A model generated the notes under the pieces. The model ran no database searches, had not been told where the DNA came from, and saw only the letters and a program-made list of their open reading frames with translations. From assembly GCA_035447945.1 (NCBI GenBank), contig DAOTHZ010000020.1:1-30212 (forward strand): a stretch of 30,212 bases of DNA. Reading direction: 5' to 3'. How positions within the stretch are numbered: the first letter of the stretch is position 1; every line of letters begins with the position of its first letter. Shown here piece after piece: positions 16,386 through 24,660 of the stretch. The position numbers were made by a program, and so were the translations under genes. The stretch comes from Syntrophomonas_B sp035447945 (GTDB lineage Bacteria; Bacillota; Syntrophomonadia; Syntrophomonadales; Syntrophomonadaceae).

Positions 16386-17867
16386 TTATGGCAATGGCAG
16401 AAAGTGCTTGATTTTTGATCCGTGACAATTCTGCTGCAGGATATCGATATGTTTATCCATCCATTCGCCCCGCTTGACGATGATGGTTTTTAATTGGTCT
16501 ATGGCTTCTTCGTAACTGGTGGGATTTAATTCAATCGGCCGGCGGCTGACCCCCGGTTTTTGATGTTCGCGTTCAAACGTATAGCCCCACACCATATAGT
16601 TGCGATCGATGGCTCCGCCCAGGTAGTTTGTGGTTTCATCAATGTAGTTCAGCAGGTATTCATCACTGAGATAGCTCTTGCGCAACGCTTTGTAGCGGGC
16701 AATCACTTTGTTGACAAAATACTCATCCCGCAACAGCATCTGATACCAGGTTCGATCAATAAATTGAAGGTCCGTCCCGTCAAAATCAAGAGGAATAAAA
16801 TTGTTGAAGGCATTATTGTAATCCCATACCGGTCCCATATGCAGCTTGCCGCGAATATCCTTGTAAAGAAAAGTGGAACGCGAACACATGTCGTTGTTCA
16901 GGAAGAACTCCTGCAGCACATAGTAATCAACAAAGGAATCCACATCGATATACGCCCGATACCCCCGCGCCGGGTCTTTGAAGTCAAAAGAATAAAGGGC
17001 TTTTTCAAATTGACTGATATCGTCTTCGATAAAAGTGCGCGTCTCCGGCGTCATCAGCAAACGAGGCGGATAAACAATGGTAAATCCAGTATTGTATTTA
17101 TTGTTCAGCGTATAATAGGTGAAATTATCCAGGGAACGTTCGTTGTGCTCATACTCATCCATTCTTACAATATAACTGGAGGCTACATGATCCGGATCAT
17201 AGCCGGTGAGATTGACCCGGTTTTCACTTCGGGCGACCGTCTCCATAAACAAATACACGCCCTGGTAGCGCCCGTCGAGAAAACATTCGCAGAACCTGAC
17301 ATTGGGAGCGTAGCCCATCACTTCGGCCGATATATTCATGCCCAAGTAATTGCGGAGCAGCGTTTTGTCCAGAAATGGACCATACAGCGCCCATTCATCA
17401 TGGGCAGGCATTCCCATGACAGCTAGTTCCCGGTCATAGCCATGTGTATCGATGAAACGGATCGCATAACTTTTTTTATCAAAGATGCGGGAGGAATTGC
17501 CGCGGATTCTCAGCCAGGCGGAAGCATCCACTGCCTTGGTATCGCCGATGTGGTTGTTTGCCCGGGCATTGTCAATGACACTGATTTCGGCAATGATCAT
17601 GGTCTCACCGTTGTCACCTGTTTCCAGCGCGATGGTATTGCCGAGCTCATTCAGGATTGGTTCGCCGGGTATCTTCTGTCCGCCGGTCGAGATATTGACA
17701 ATCGGCAGGTGCGTACAAAACACTTCATTCTGGTGTACGCACTTCTGAACGGTATCTTCCCGGTGCTGATGAACCCGGCGCTGATCACTCTTCGGCATTA
17801 CCGTAATGAAAGTCGTGGTCAGAATCATGATCATCACAGCAGCCATCAGTATGATTTTGGGTTTCAT
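16386..17867 (-). CDS. CotH-kinase-like protein, exported
   Basis: This 493-residue protein has an N-terminal signal/anchor helix (about 4-24) and a CotH domain. Motifs: RIRGNSS (120-126), KKSYAIRF with the likely ATP-contacting Lys (131-138), LDKTLLRNYLG (166-176), GVYLFMETV (203-211), NNDMCSRSTFLY (324-335) and GPVWDYNNAF (345-354), whose Asp349 matches the metal-binding Asp of the WDfD motif. CotH of Bacillus is an atypical protein kinase of the spore coat; many other members are extracellular and of unknown target. The domain here is on the outer side of the membrane, next to a VTC-type protein and DUF4956, so phosphoryl transfer to a surface protein or glycan is possible. Confidence 0.85.
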   Translation of the reverse strand: MKPKIILMAAVMIMILTTTFITVMPKSDQRRVHQHREDTVQKCVHQNEVFCTHLPIVNISTGGQKIPGEPILNELGNTIALETGDNGETMIIAEISVIDNARANNHIGDTKAVDASAWLRIRGNSSRIFDKKSYAIRFIDTHGYDRELAVMGMPAHDEWALYGPFLDKTLLRNYLGMNISAEVMGYAPNVRFCECFLDGRYQGVYLFMETVARSENRVNLTGYDPDHVASSYIVRMDEYEHNERSLDNFTYYTLNNKYNTGFTIVYPPRLLMTPETRTFIEDDISQFEKALYSFDFKDPARGYRAYIDVDSFVDYYVLQEFFLNNDMCSRSTFLYKDIRGKLHMGPVWDYNNAFNNFIPLDFDGTDLQFIDRTWYQMLLRDEYFVNKVIARYKALRKSYLSDEYLLNYIDETTNYLGGAIDRNYMVWGYTFEREHQKPGVSRRPIELNPTSYEEAIDQLKTIIVKRGEWMDKHIDILQQNCHGSKIKHFLPLP

Positions 17868-17880
17868 AGAACATCCCTCA

Positions 17881-18564
17881 TCAACTGCTTATTTCATCAT
17901 TTTGCGTTACCAGATTGACGTACTCCACACTGCCTAATTCATAGAGAATCTCGGTAATATTCTTTTCCCGGGTGATGGTTTTATCAACGACTTTTTTGGT
18001 CAGTTCGTAGATGAATTCCACGTTGGCTTCGGTGGTGTTTTTTACACGCAGCTGGGCTTTATCATCAAAATAGTCGAATATAATGGCTTCGATTTTACGG
18101 TCAATGTTGCGCGCTGCCCGGATAATCAGCAGAATTCGGTTGTCATTGCGGATTTTTCCGAAAACCAGCAGAATAATAAATACCGCACAACTGCCCAGGG
18201 CTGCAACCAGATAATGACCTACCCCGCAGCAGATGCCCACAATAATCGCCCAGAATATATAGACGGTATCCCGGGAATCCTTGATGACGGTCCGGAAGCG
18301 GACAATGGACAAGGCCCCCACCATGCCCAGTGACAAGGCAATATTATTGCCGATAACCGTCATCACCGTAGTCGTCAGAATGGTTAGAATTACCAGCGAT
18401 ATATTAAACTTTTCACTGTAAATCGTGCCGGAATGGGACAAACGATAAGATAAAAAGATAACGATAGCAATCAAAATGGCAACCACAATATGTAATACGA
18501 TACTTTCCCAACCAAGCTCGCTGCTTTGCTGAAAGATTTGCAGCAAATCTTGTTTCATCCCCAA
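17881..18564 (-). CDS. DUF4956 family membrane protein
   Basis: This 227-residue protein has four membrane helices (about 22-40, 55-75, 100-118, 120-136) and a soluble C-terminal domain of about 85 residues with an alternating charged pattern. SLGMVGALSIVRFRT (78-92) followed by IKDSRD (94-99) is the DUF4956 signature. The function is unknown; from general knowledge the family is often found beside VTC-type polyphosphate polymerase domains and CotH proteins, as here. It lies 8 bases after the VTC-type gene and 13 bases before cotH, so it probably forms a membrane complex or channel with them. Confidence 0.88.
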   Translation of the reverse strand: MGMKQDLLQIFQQSSELGWESIVLHIVVAILIAIVIFLSYRLSHSGTIYSEKFNISLVILTILTTTVMTVIGNNIALSLGMVGALSIVRFRTVIKDSRDTVYIFWAIIVGICCGVGHYLVAALGSCAVFIILLVFGKIRNDNRILLIIRAARNIDRKIEAIIFDYFDDKAQLRVKNTTEANVEFIYELTKKVVDKTITREKNITEILYELGSVEYVNLVTQNDEISS

Positions 18565-18572
18565 TCCCCCCG

Positions 18573-19268
18573 TTAAAAAATATAGTTTAAGGCCACGGAA
18601 CGTCCCAGACAGTATTTGCTGACCGCCAGTTCACTGCGATTAATCCGATTGATAAATTCACGGATATAGCTCAGGAAAAACCCGTTGTATTTAATCTCCA
18701 AGACGACATTGAACGGATTGAACACGGGATACATGGTGAGATTCTCCGCAAAAATGTCAAAACAGGATTCGGTGGCGGTAATGTTCTGGTCAAATGTTAC
18801 CCGTATCTTGTTTTCCTGGGCGATAAAAGCTTTGCGATTGTACTGCACGATGGTTTTGGGACGATAACAGTACATATGCATAAAGCCGAAACACTCGGCC
18901 GCAAAAGGATCGCTATACGTCAACAAGGGCGAATAATTGCCCCGGCACATCTCCGCAGCATCAGCCCGGTTCATGCGCAAGGAACGTTTCAATTGCTGGG
19001 TACCGTGCTTTTGCTTCATTTCCAGCACCGCAAAATCACTGCGGGGATCGTAGTTGCGCAGTCTGACCTTGCGACGTACTTCCACCCCGTCTAGTTTCTC
19101 AAAATAATCCCGGTCTGTCAGCGTATCGAAATACAGAGAACGAATCATATAGCCATGGGTCCCGTTGTGACTGTCCTGCATCATGAAGTTCTCCAGATAG
19201 CGACTGTGTTTGATGGCATCCTCGATGGTAATCAGGAATTTCTTTTCCTGTCGCATTACCGTATTCAC
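18573..19268 (-). CDS. VTC-domain (polyphosphate-polymerase-like) protein
   Basis: This 231-residue protein is a stand-alone VTC tunnel domain. It shows an N-terminal EKKF (8-11), SLYFDT (44-49), the basic strand RRKVRLRNY (65-73), LEMKQK (82-87), KRSLR (94-98), IRVTFD (155-160), VLEIKY (189-194) and SKY (217-219). These are the alternating Arg/Lys/Glu strands that bind nucleotide and phosphate chains in yeast Vtc4, so the active site looks complete. No membrane segment is seen. I chose GTG 19268 because AAGGAGG (19283-19277) lies 8 bases before it; a frame extending to 19319 lacks such a site. It is the first gene of the seven-gene block. Whether it makes polyphosphate or modifies another polymer is open. 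Confidence 0.85.
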   Translation of the reverse strand: MNTVMRQEKKFLITIEDAIKHSRYLENFMMQDSHNGTHGYMIRSLYFDTLTDRDYFEKLDGVEVRRKVRLRNYDPRSDFAVLEMKQKHGTQQLKRSLRMNRADAAEMCRGNYSPLLTYSDPFAAECFGFMHMYCYRPKTIVQYNRKAFIAQENKIRVTFDQNITATESCFDIFAENLTMYPVFNPFNVVLEIKYNGFFLSYIREFINRINRSELAVSKYCLGRSVALNYIF

Positions 19269-19350
19269 TCCAGGTTCCTCCTTGTCATGCTGATCATGAT
19301 GGAACGGATGGCGCAACAACTGATGATATCACTCTATTGTATTCCCTGAA

Positions 19351-19677
19351 CTATTTTTTATCATGGGTTTTTTTATGAGCGCTTTTATGTCTGATCCTTC
19401 TTCTTTGATGGGTTTCTTTCCAGCATTCGCTGCAATACTTGGTCAGCTGAAAGGATTTGTCGGTGATTTCTTTTCCGCACTTTTCACAATGCCTGCGTTT
19501 ACTCTCCTGTAAACACGCATCACAATATCTGGTCAGTTGAAAGGATTTATCGGTGATCTCTTTTCCGCAAGTGATGCAGTGCCGGGTGTGGAGTGCGCGG
19601 TAACACGCATCGCAATAGAGCGTTAGTTGAAAGGATTTATCGGCAATCTCCCTGCCGCATTTTATGCAATTGCTCAT
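19351..19677 (-). CDS. Small three-repeat zinc-ribbon protein with basic tail
   Basis: I recognise no named family. The 108-residue protein is three near-identical 30-residue modules of the form CxxCGKEITDKSFQLTxYCxxC: Cys4, 7, 22, 25; Cys34, 37, 52, 55; Cys64, 67, 82, 85. Each should hold one zinc ion. After residue 90 comes a strongly basic tail rich in Arg, Lys and His, which suggests nucleic-acid contact. ATG 19677 follows GGGAGG. It is divergent from the C1 peptidase gene and ends 82 bases before the VTC-type gene start; it could be the head of that transcript or separate. Confidence 0.75.
   Translation of the reverse strand: MSNCIKCGREIADKSFQLTLYCDACYRALHTRHCITCGKEITDKSFQLTRYCDACLQESKRRHCEKCGKEITDKSFQLTKYCSECWKETHQRRRIRHKSAHKKTHDKK
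19399..19668 (-). repeat. Three tandem 90-bp in-frame repeats in the zinc-ribbon gene
   Basis: Units at 19579-19668, 19489-19578 and 19399-19488 each encode one four-Cys module. The stretch coding for DKSFQLT is nearly identical at base level (on the plus strand, AGTTGAAAGGATTTATCGG in two units), which suggests recent internal duplication or gene conversion. Confidence 0.85.
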
Positions 19678-19806
19678 ATCATAGCCCTCCCTTTACAAGG
19701 GGGAATTTGCATTTCAAGCCCAATTTTAAATATATAATTCTGCAACAATCGACGCAATTCCTTTTTTTCACAGATGAATCTGCCCCAATATTATCAGAAT
19801 ATTGTC

Positions 19807-19833
19807 ACTCATATTATATATAGGCATACATTA
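19807..19833 (+). promoter_or_regulatory. Sigma-K-type promoter of the C1 peptidase gene
   Basis: AC (19807-19808), 16 bases, then CATACATTA (19825-19833) matches the sigma-K consensus AC-N16-CATAnnnTA. The -10 also fits sigma-E (CATACAHT), but no sigma-E -35 is seen at the right distance. Start of transcription would be near 19840, about 15 bases before the ribosome site. Confidence 0.65.
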
Positions 19834-19868
19834 CTAATAAATCTGTCAAAAAACAAGGAGGAAATACT

Positions 19869-20921
19869 TTGTCATTTGAAATCGTTTATCATCTGCGTCG
19901 AGCTTTGGAAAAATTACCACAGCTACATTACGGGCGCAAACTCAGTTATATTCCCTCGGCCTATGACCCCCGCGATTATCGTTATGCGAAAATGATCGTT
20001 GCTGCCCAACCGGGTGCGACCTTACCCATCGATTACCGTGACCAGCTTCCTCCCGTATTTGACCAGGAAGACCGGGGCACCTGTGTGGCCTGTGCAGCAG
20101 CCTGGACGGTGAAAGCCTATGAAGAAATTAAACAGGCGGATTATCCTTCAGAAGGCCTCTCGGCATCATTCCTGTACTCTATGTGCAAGGAAAATGACGG
20201 TCTTCCCTGTCTGGAAGGCACTCAGCCCAAGGTCGCCATGCAAGTTTTGAGAAAATACGGCATCTGTCCAGAAGCAATCATGCCCTATGCCCAGCTGAGC
20301 GAACTGCCCTGCCCCAAAGTCCCGGGGATTCCTCAAAAGGCTATGGAAACAGCCAGCCCCTATAAAATACAGACTTATGCGCAGCTTTGTTCCACTTCTG
20401 ATTCAGACCGTCACGAACTGCTTGAAGTCATCCGCCAGGCTTTGCAAAATGAAGGTCCGTTTATGCTAGCCTTGCTGGTCTGTGAAAACTTCCAACCAGA
20501 CGATGATTACGAATTGCCTTTACCGGCCGGACTCTTGCGGGGTGGTCACGCAGTGGGGATTGTGGGTGATCTGCCTGAGCGGGAATGTCTGATCCTGCGC
20601 AATTCCTGGGGCAGCAGTTGGGGTGAAGACGGCTATGCCTACCTCCCCTATTCCTGGTTGAATCACAAAATCTGCGGCAGTTGGTCTGTTTCCGAAGCAT
20701 GGACGGCGACCGATATGACCTTGCTGCCGCAAGCCCGTCGCATCGTGGTCACGCCCGGATTAAAAACCATCAAAGTGGACGGCAAACGAGCCGCAATGAA
20801 TAACACCGCCTTTTTCAGCAAATCCGCGCCGCATCAGAACGCACTGCAGGAACTGGTTCGCAATATGGGCTATCGACTTGATTGGGAAGGCAAACAGGCG
20901 GTGTTTACCCGGATGCTGTGA
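19869..20921 (+). CDS. C1 (papain-like) cysteine peptidase with C-terminal stalk-like domain
   Basis: This 350-residue protein carries a papain-fold domain: FDQEDRGTCVA with oxyanion Gln66 and nucleophile Cys72, GGHAVGIVG with His227, and LRNSWGSSWGEDGY with Asn245. The last 60 residues (VTPGLKTIKVDGKRAAMN...) resemble a copper-amine-oxidase-N-like stalk domain. The start is a TTG at 19869, well supported by AAGGAGG (19855-19861) 7 bases before it. There is no signal peptide, so it acts in the cell that makes it. A sigma-K-type promoter lies just upstream, which points to the mother cell late in sporulation and a role in coat processing or assembly (inference). It is convergent with the SpoVAF-like gene, which fits a sporulation locus. 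Confidence 0.87.
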   Translation: MSFEIVYHLRRALEKLPQLHYGRKLSYIPSAYDPRDYRYAKMIVAAQPGATLPIDYRDQLPPVFDQEDRGTCVACAAAWTVKAYEEIKQADYPSEGLSASFLYSMCKENDGLPCLEGTQPKVAMQVLRKYGICPEAIMPYAQLSELPCPKVPGIPQKAMETASPYKIQTYAQLCSTSDSDRHELLEVIRQALQNEGPFMLALLVCENFQPDDDYELPLPAGLLRGGHAVGIVGDLPERECLILRNSWGSSWGEDGYAYLPYSWLNHKICGSWSVSEAWTATDMTLLPQARRIVVTPGLKTIKVDGKRAAMNNTAFFSKSAPHQNALQELVRNMGYRLDWEGKQAVFTRML

Positions 20922-20995
20922 TAAGCTGACCGCTGCGCAGATGGGTTGACTTGCGACCACTGGTCAATCCGGAGATGATATTCAGCTCCTGCGAA

Positions 20996-22492
20996 TCATG
21001 GCTTTTTTTTCATGGCCGGTGCGGCCTGACGACGCGTATCACGGGGACGAAGGATTTCCGGGCGGATGTTTTGTACCGGTACCGGTGACCGGACCAGGAT
21101 GGTTTTGAGGGCGCGCCAGTGGAAGGGAATGAGCGGCCAGAGGTAGGGTACCTGAAAAGATTTGGTGAAAGCCAGCACGGTCAGGACCAGCAGTGTCCGG
21201 GCAAGCAAGCCGGGGCCACGGAATAATCCGGTACAGATGAGAATAAACAGGCGCGCCAGGCGGTTGGCCATTCCCATCTCGTAACTGGGTGTACAAAAGG
21301 TGCCAATCGCCGCCATGGCGGTATACAAAATCGTTTCCGGGATCAACAAACCAATCTGCACTGCCACATCACCGATCAGCAAGGCTGCAATCACCCCCAG
21401 TGCAGTCGCCATTGGCGCGGGAGTATGAATGGCAGCCATACGCAACAGATCAAGACTGATCTCCGCCAGGAAAAACTGCAGAAATATAGGCACGTTGCCG
21501 GTCTTTTTGGGTCCGATAAAATCAAGTCCAGCCGGCAGCAGATCCGGTGATAGCGCTGCCAGCAGCCACAGCGGAGTTAAAAATACCGAAGCCAGAATCG
21601 CAGCAAAACGAATCCAGCGAATATATACCCCGACCGAGGGATTCTGCCGGTATTCTTCGGCATGCTGCAAATGATGAAAAAAAGTCGCCGGGGCGATAAT
21701 CACACTGGGCGAGGTATCCACCACGATCAGCACATGTCCCTCCAACAGGTGCAGGGACGCCACATCCGGCCGTTCCGTATAGCGCACTTTGGGGAAGGGA
21801 TTCCATGTATTGCCGCCGATGATCAACTCTTCGACTGATTTTTCCGCCATGGGAATGCCGTCAATTTTGATCGCCCCAATCCTTTCCTTAATGGTTTCCA
21901 CCAGGTCAGGATTGGCAATGTCTTTTATATAAATAACAGCTACATCGGACTTGGAACGCTTGCCGACCCGCAGCAGTTCCACCCGCAGCTTGGGATCTCG
22001 CACACGGCGCCGAATCAGCGCAGTATTAAACACGACCGTTTCAGTAAAACCGTCGCGGGAACCGCGCACCACCCGTTCAATATCCGGTTCCTCCGGTCCC
22101 CGGGCCGGATAGGTGCGGGCATCAATAATGAAGCCCTCACTGCTTCCGTCAACAATTAAAAGAATCGAGCCGGACAGGACCGCATATAAAAGCTCGTCAA
22201 TCTTGCCTTCTGTCGATAATTCTATATAAGGAATCCCCCGATGCAGCAGTTGCTCCATCGTATTTTCAAAATATTTTTCCTTGCGCAAGACAAACAATGA
22301 TTCCATGACCTCGGTGAGGATATCATCCTTGACCAACCCGTCAAAACAGATCAAAGCCGCTTTCAGACCGACCACTTTTATTTCTCTGACGATCACATCA
22401 AAGCTCTCGCCTTCCCCCAGTTCCTTTTTGAACAAATCCAAATTGTCATTGTAATTGCGGCTCAAGCTGGCATGTTGCTGACGCTTAAACAA
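20996..22492 (-). CDS. spoVAF: SpoVAF-like spore germination protein (GerA family)
   Basis: This GerA-family membrane protein resembles SpoVAF of the spore SpoVA/germination machinery. The N-terminal soluble half has KKELGEGESFDVIVREIK, YPARGPEEPDIERVVRGSRD and NTALIRRRVRDP; the second half has RYTERPDVASLHLLEGHV, HHLQHAEEYRQ and four to five membrane helices. I prefer the TTG at 22492 (498 residues, near the usual SpoVAF length), which has AAGGAG (22508-22503) 10 bases before it; the frame runs on to an ATG at 22570 (524 residues) with no clear ribosome site. No other spoVA genes are nearby, so a GerA-type A subunit is the alternative. The protein should sit in the spore inner membrane. Confidence 0.82.
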   Translation of the reverse strand: MFKRQQHASLSRNYNDNLDLFKKELGEGESFDVIVREIKVVGLKAALICFDGLVKDDILTEVMESLFVLRKEKYFENTMEQLLHRGIPYIELSTEGKIDELLYAVLSGSILLIVDGSSEGFIIDARTYPARGPEEPDIERVVRGSRDGFTETVVFNTALIRRRVRDPKLRVELLRVGKRSKSDVAVIYIKDIANPDLVETIKERIGAIKIDGIPMAEKSVEELIIGGNTWNPFPKVRYTERPDVASLHLLEGHVLIVVDTSPSVIIAPATFFHHLQHAEEYRQNPSVGVYIRWIRFAAILASVFLTPLWLLAALSPDLLPAGLDFIGPKKTGNVPIFLQFFLAEISLDLLRMAAIHTPAPMATALGVIAALLIGDVAVQIGLLIPETILYTAMAAIGTFCTPSYEMGMANRLARLFILICTGLFRGPGLLARTLLVLTVLAFTKSFQVPYLWPLIPFHWRALKTILVRSPVPVQNIRPEILRPRDTRRQAAPAMKKKP

Positions 22493-22501
22493 AATAAAAC
22501 A

Positions 22502-22596
22502 GCTCCTTGAACGATGAATAAATACGCCGATTGCCTCTTTGTAAGATATTGTTGGCCAATCACTGCACATCTATTCTTTTGAACCGTTCAAGGAGC
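22502..22596. repeat. 12-bp inverted repeat around the spoVAF-like start region
   Basis: GCTCCTTGAACG (22502-22513) is the exact reverse complement of CGTTCAAGGAGC (22585-22596), 71 bases apart. The first copy contains the proposed AAGGAG ribosome site. The second overlaps a small palindrome, TTGAACCGTTCAA (22579-22591). Confidence 0.6.
22547..22576 (-). promoter_or_regulatory. Possible sigma-G promoter of the spoVAF-like gene
   Basis: On the reverse strand GAATA (22576-22572), 18 bases, then AACAATA (22553-22547) approaches the sigma-G pattern GnATR-N18-CATnnTA with two -10 mismatches. It would place transcription start downstream of the ATG at 22570 and so favours the TTG start. Confidence 0.3.
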
Positions 22597-22788
22597 ATTG
22601 CTTGAGCTTATCGGTATTGCACTGTTCGACTGGGCAAAGAACATTGAACGACGACCAGATGATTGATGGTTGACCCGGCCAGTGAACTTTCAAGACTTTT
22701 TTTGACTTAAACGCCCACTGGGGAATAAGCCAAGATCATCGTACCAACCCAACTGATCCTTTGAAACGATACAGTCAGCAACGCCTGT

Positions 22789-24582
22789 TTAATCCTCAAA
22801 ATATGGATCGCTGATTTCCACCGTGACCCGGTCGTCCGAACGCAGCCGAATGGCCAGGCTATCAATTTTGGTCAGTTCATATTCAAAGAAATAACGCCCG
22901 GTAAAGATCTTGCCTTGATAGAAAGCTGGATCAACCGCACCCTGCTGCAGCGCTGTCTGCGCCACCGTCATCTGTTTCAGCCACTGCCAGGCGATGGCGA
23001 TCTGCCCCATAAAGTCAAGATAGAGCACACTGTCCGCCAGGAAGGCTTCCTTGGAAAGGGATGCTTTTTTGGCCAGCAGTTGCGCTGTCAAATCCTTCAT
23101 CAGTTGCACTGCCTCTGCCAGCGCTTTGACACAGGGTGCCAGCTGCGGATGAAGCTGCGCCTGGTCAAGGGTCTTTTCCACTTCACTGATGTACAGCGCA
23201 AACGCCTTGCCGCCATGCATACTGACCTTGCGGCCCAGCAGGTCCTGCCCTTGAATGCCGGTGGTACCTTCGTGGATCGGATCAATACGGATATCGCGGA
23301 AGTACTGTTCCACCGGAAAATCGCCGCAATATCCGTAGCCGCCCAGGATTTGAATGGCAGCGCTGGTAGCCAGCACGCCCATCTCGGACGGATAACTCTT
23401 CAGGATCGGGATCAGAAAGTCCACCAGTAGACCATTTTCCTCCCGGTCGATATTCACGTTTTCATAGTCCTGATACAGAGAAACCTGCAGTGCCAGGCAC
23501 AGCGCCCCTTCCATGACCGAACGCTGGAACAGCAGCATGCGTTTGATGTCGGCATGCTCAATCAGCGGCACCATCGGCGTCAGCGGATCCTTCTGGTCGG
23601 GATTGCGCCCTTGTTTGCGCTCGCGGGCATATTCCAGCGAAGCATAGTATGCTCCGGAAATCTTGCTGATGGCCCCGATGCCGATATTAATACGCTCCTC
23701 GTTCATCATCTTGAACATATGGGCCAGTCCTTTGCCCTCTTGTCCCACCAGCCAGCCGCGGCAATCCTTTTCATCACCCATACTGAGCTGACAGATGGGC
23801 GAACCCCGATAACCCAGTTTGTGTTCGATGCCGGCGCAGAAGACGTCGTTGTATTCCAATTCCCCCTTGTCATTGATGCGCTTTTCCGGCACCACAAACA
23901 GTGAGATGCCGCCCACCCCGGCTGGTGCTCCCTTGACCCGGGCCAGCATCAGATTGACGACATTCTCCGTCACATCGTTCTTGGCGGCAGAAATAAAGAT
24001 CTTTTTGCCTTTGATCAGATAGTAGCCCTGATCGGTTGGTTCCGCTGTAGTCGTCAGATCGCCCAGCGAACTCCCCGCATCTGGTTCGGTCAGCGCCATG
24101 GTCCCCTGCCACTCGCCAGCATACATTTTCTCCAGATAGAGATCCTTCATTTCCGGGGTGCCGAAGCTGTAGATGAGGTTGGCTGCCCCGGCGCTCAGCA
24201 ACTGATATACATTCATAGAGTAATTGGCCGCGCCAAACAAGAAATAGGCCGCCGCCTTGATGGTTAGAGGCAGCTGCTGGCCACCGATCTCATAGGGTTT
24301 TTCCGCCTGAATCCAGCCGCCTTCGCCCATTTCCTTCAGAAAATCCTTGATGGCCGGATTCACATGTACATTGCCGTTTTCCCAATAAGGCGGATCGGTG
24401 TCCATCTCCTTAAAATAAGGAAACATCATGTCCGTGCTGATTTTCATGGCCGTGTCGATGATCATTTTAAACGTTTCCTGGTTGTGATCCTGAAAATACT
24501 CAATCCGGTTCAGACTGGCAGCATCAAAAACCTCCTCCAGTAAAAAGGCAAGGTTCCGTCTGCTGGCAAATTTGTTGGCCAT
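22789..24582 (-). CDS. Acyl-CoA dehydrogenase, long (about 600-residue) class
   Basis: This flavoenzyme makes the 2,3-trans enoyl-CoA from a saturated acyl-CoA. The 597 residues exceed the 380 of short-type enzymes and fit the class with an extra C-terminal domain (FadE5/DmdC-like). TEPDAGSSLGDL is the FAD/substrate loop; IHEGTTGIQGQDLLGRK gives the catalytic Glu (about residue 435) and FAD contact. Substrate chain cannot be read off. I chose ATG 24582 because AAGGAGG (24597-24591) lies 8 bases before it, rather than the longer frame to 24633. No etfAB or other beta-oxidation gene is in the window; electrons would pass to ETF. A 6-bp inverted repeat lies 58 bases upstream. Confidence 0.93.
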   Translation of the reverse strand: MANKFASRRNLAFLLEEVFDAASLNRIEYFQDHNQETFKMIIDTAMKISTDMMFPYFKEMDTDPPYWENGNVHVNPAIKDFLKEMGEGGWIQAEKPYEIGGQQLPLTIKAAAYFLFGAANYSMNVYQLLSAGAANLIYSFGTPEMKDLYLEKMYAGEWQGTMALTEPDAGSSLGDLTTTAEPTDQGYYLIKGKKIFISAAKNDVTENVVNLMLARVKGAPAGVGGISLFVVPEKRINDKGELEYNDVFCAGIEHKLGYRGSPICQLSMGDEKDCRGWLVGQEGKGLAHMFKMMNEERINIGIGAISKISGAYYASLEYARERKQGRNPDQKDPLTPMVPLIEHADIKRMLLFQRSVMEGALCLALQVSLYQDYENVNIDREENGLLVDFLIPILKSYPSEMGVLATSAAIQILGGYGYCGDFPVEQYFRDIRIDPIHEGTTGIQGQDLLGRKVSMHGGKAFALYISEVEKTLDQAQLHPQLAPCVKALAEAVQLMKDLTAQLLAKKASLSKEAFLADSVLYLDFMGQIAIAWQWLKQMTVAQTALQQGAVDPAFYQGKIFTGRYFFEYELTKIDSLAIRLRSDDRVTVEISDPYFED

Positions 24583-24640
24583 CCTGCTCTCCTCCTTAAA
24601 ATTTCTTATCTTTAAAAAAATATTTACTCGCACTCATTTA

Positions 24641-24660
24641 GAACATTTATCCAGATGTTC
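24641..24660. promoter_or_regulatory. Possible operator upstream of the acyl-CoA dehydrogenase gene
   Basis: GAACAT and ATGTTC arms (24641-24646, 24655-24660) enclose 8 bases. A repressor such as a TetR-type fatty-acid regulator could bind, but no regulator gene is nearby and no -35/-10 pair is clear here. Confidence 0.25.

Noticed and set aside
15125..16411. Plus-strand open frame of 428 codons
   Set aside because: It is antisense to the glycoside-hydrolase-like gene, which has a signal helix, motifs and operon context. The translated product has no recognisable domain.
19269..19350. c-di-GMP riboswitch or strong promoter ahead of the VTC-type gene
   Set aside because: The gap is only 82 bases and shows no conserved riboswitch core. 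An AATACAAT sequence has no matching -35.
22597..22788. Gene or terminator in the gap after the acyl-CoA dehydrogenase gene
   Set aside because: Only tiny frames without support are present, and no stem followed by a T-run was found.
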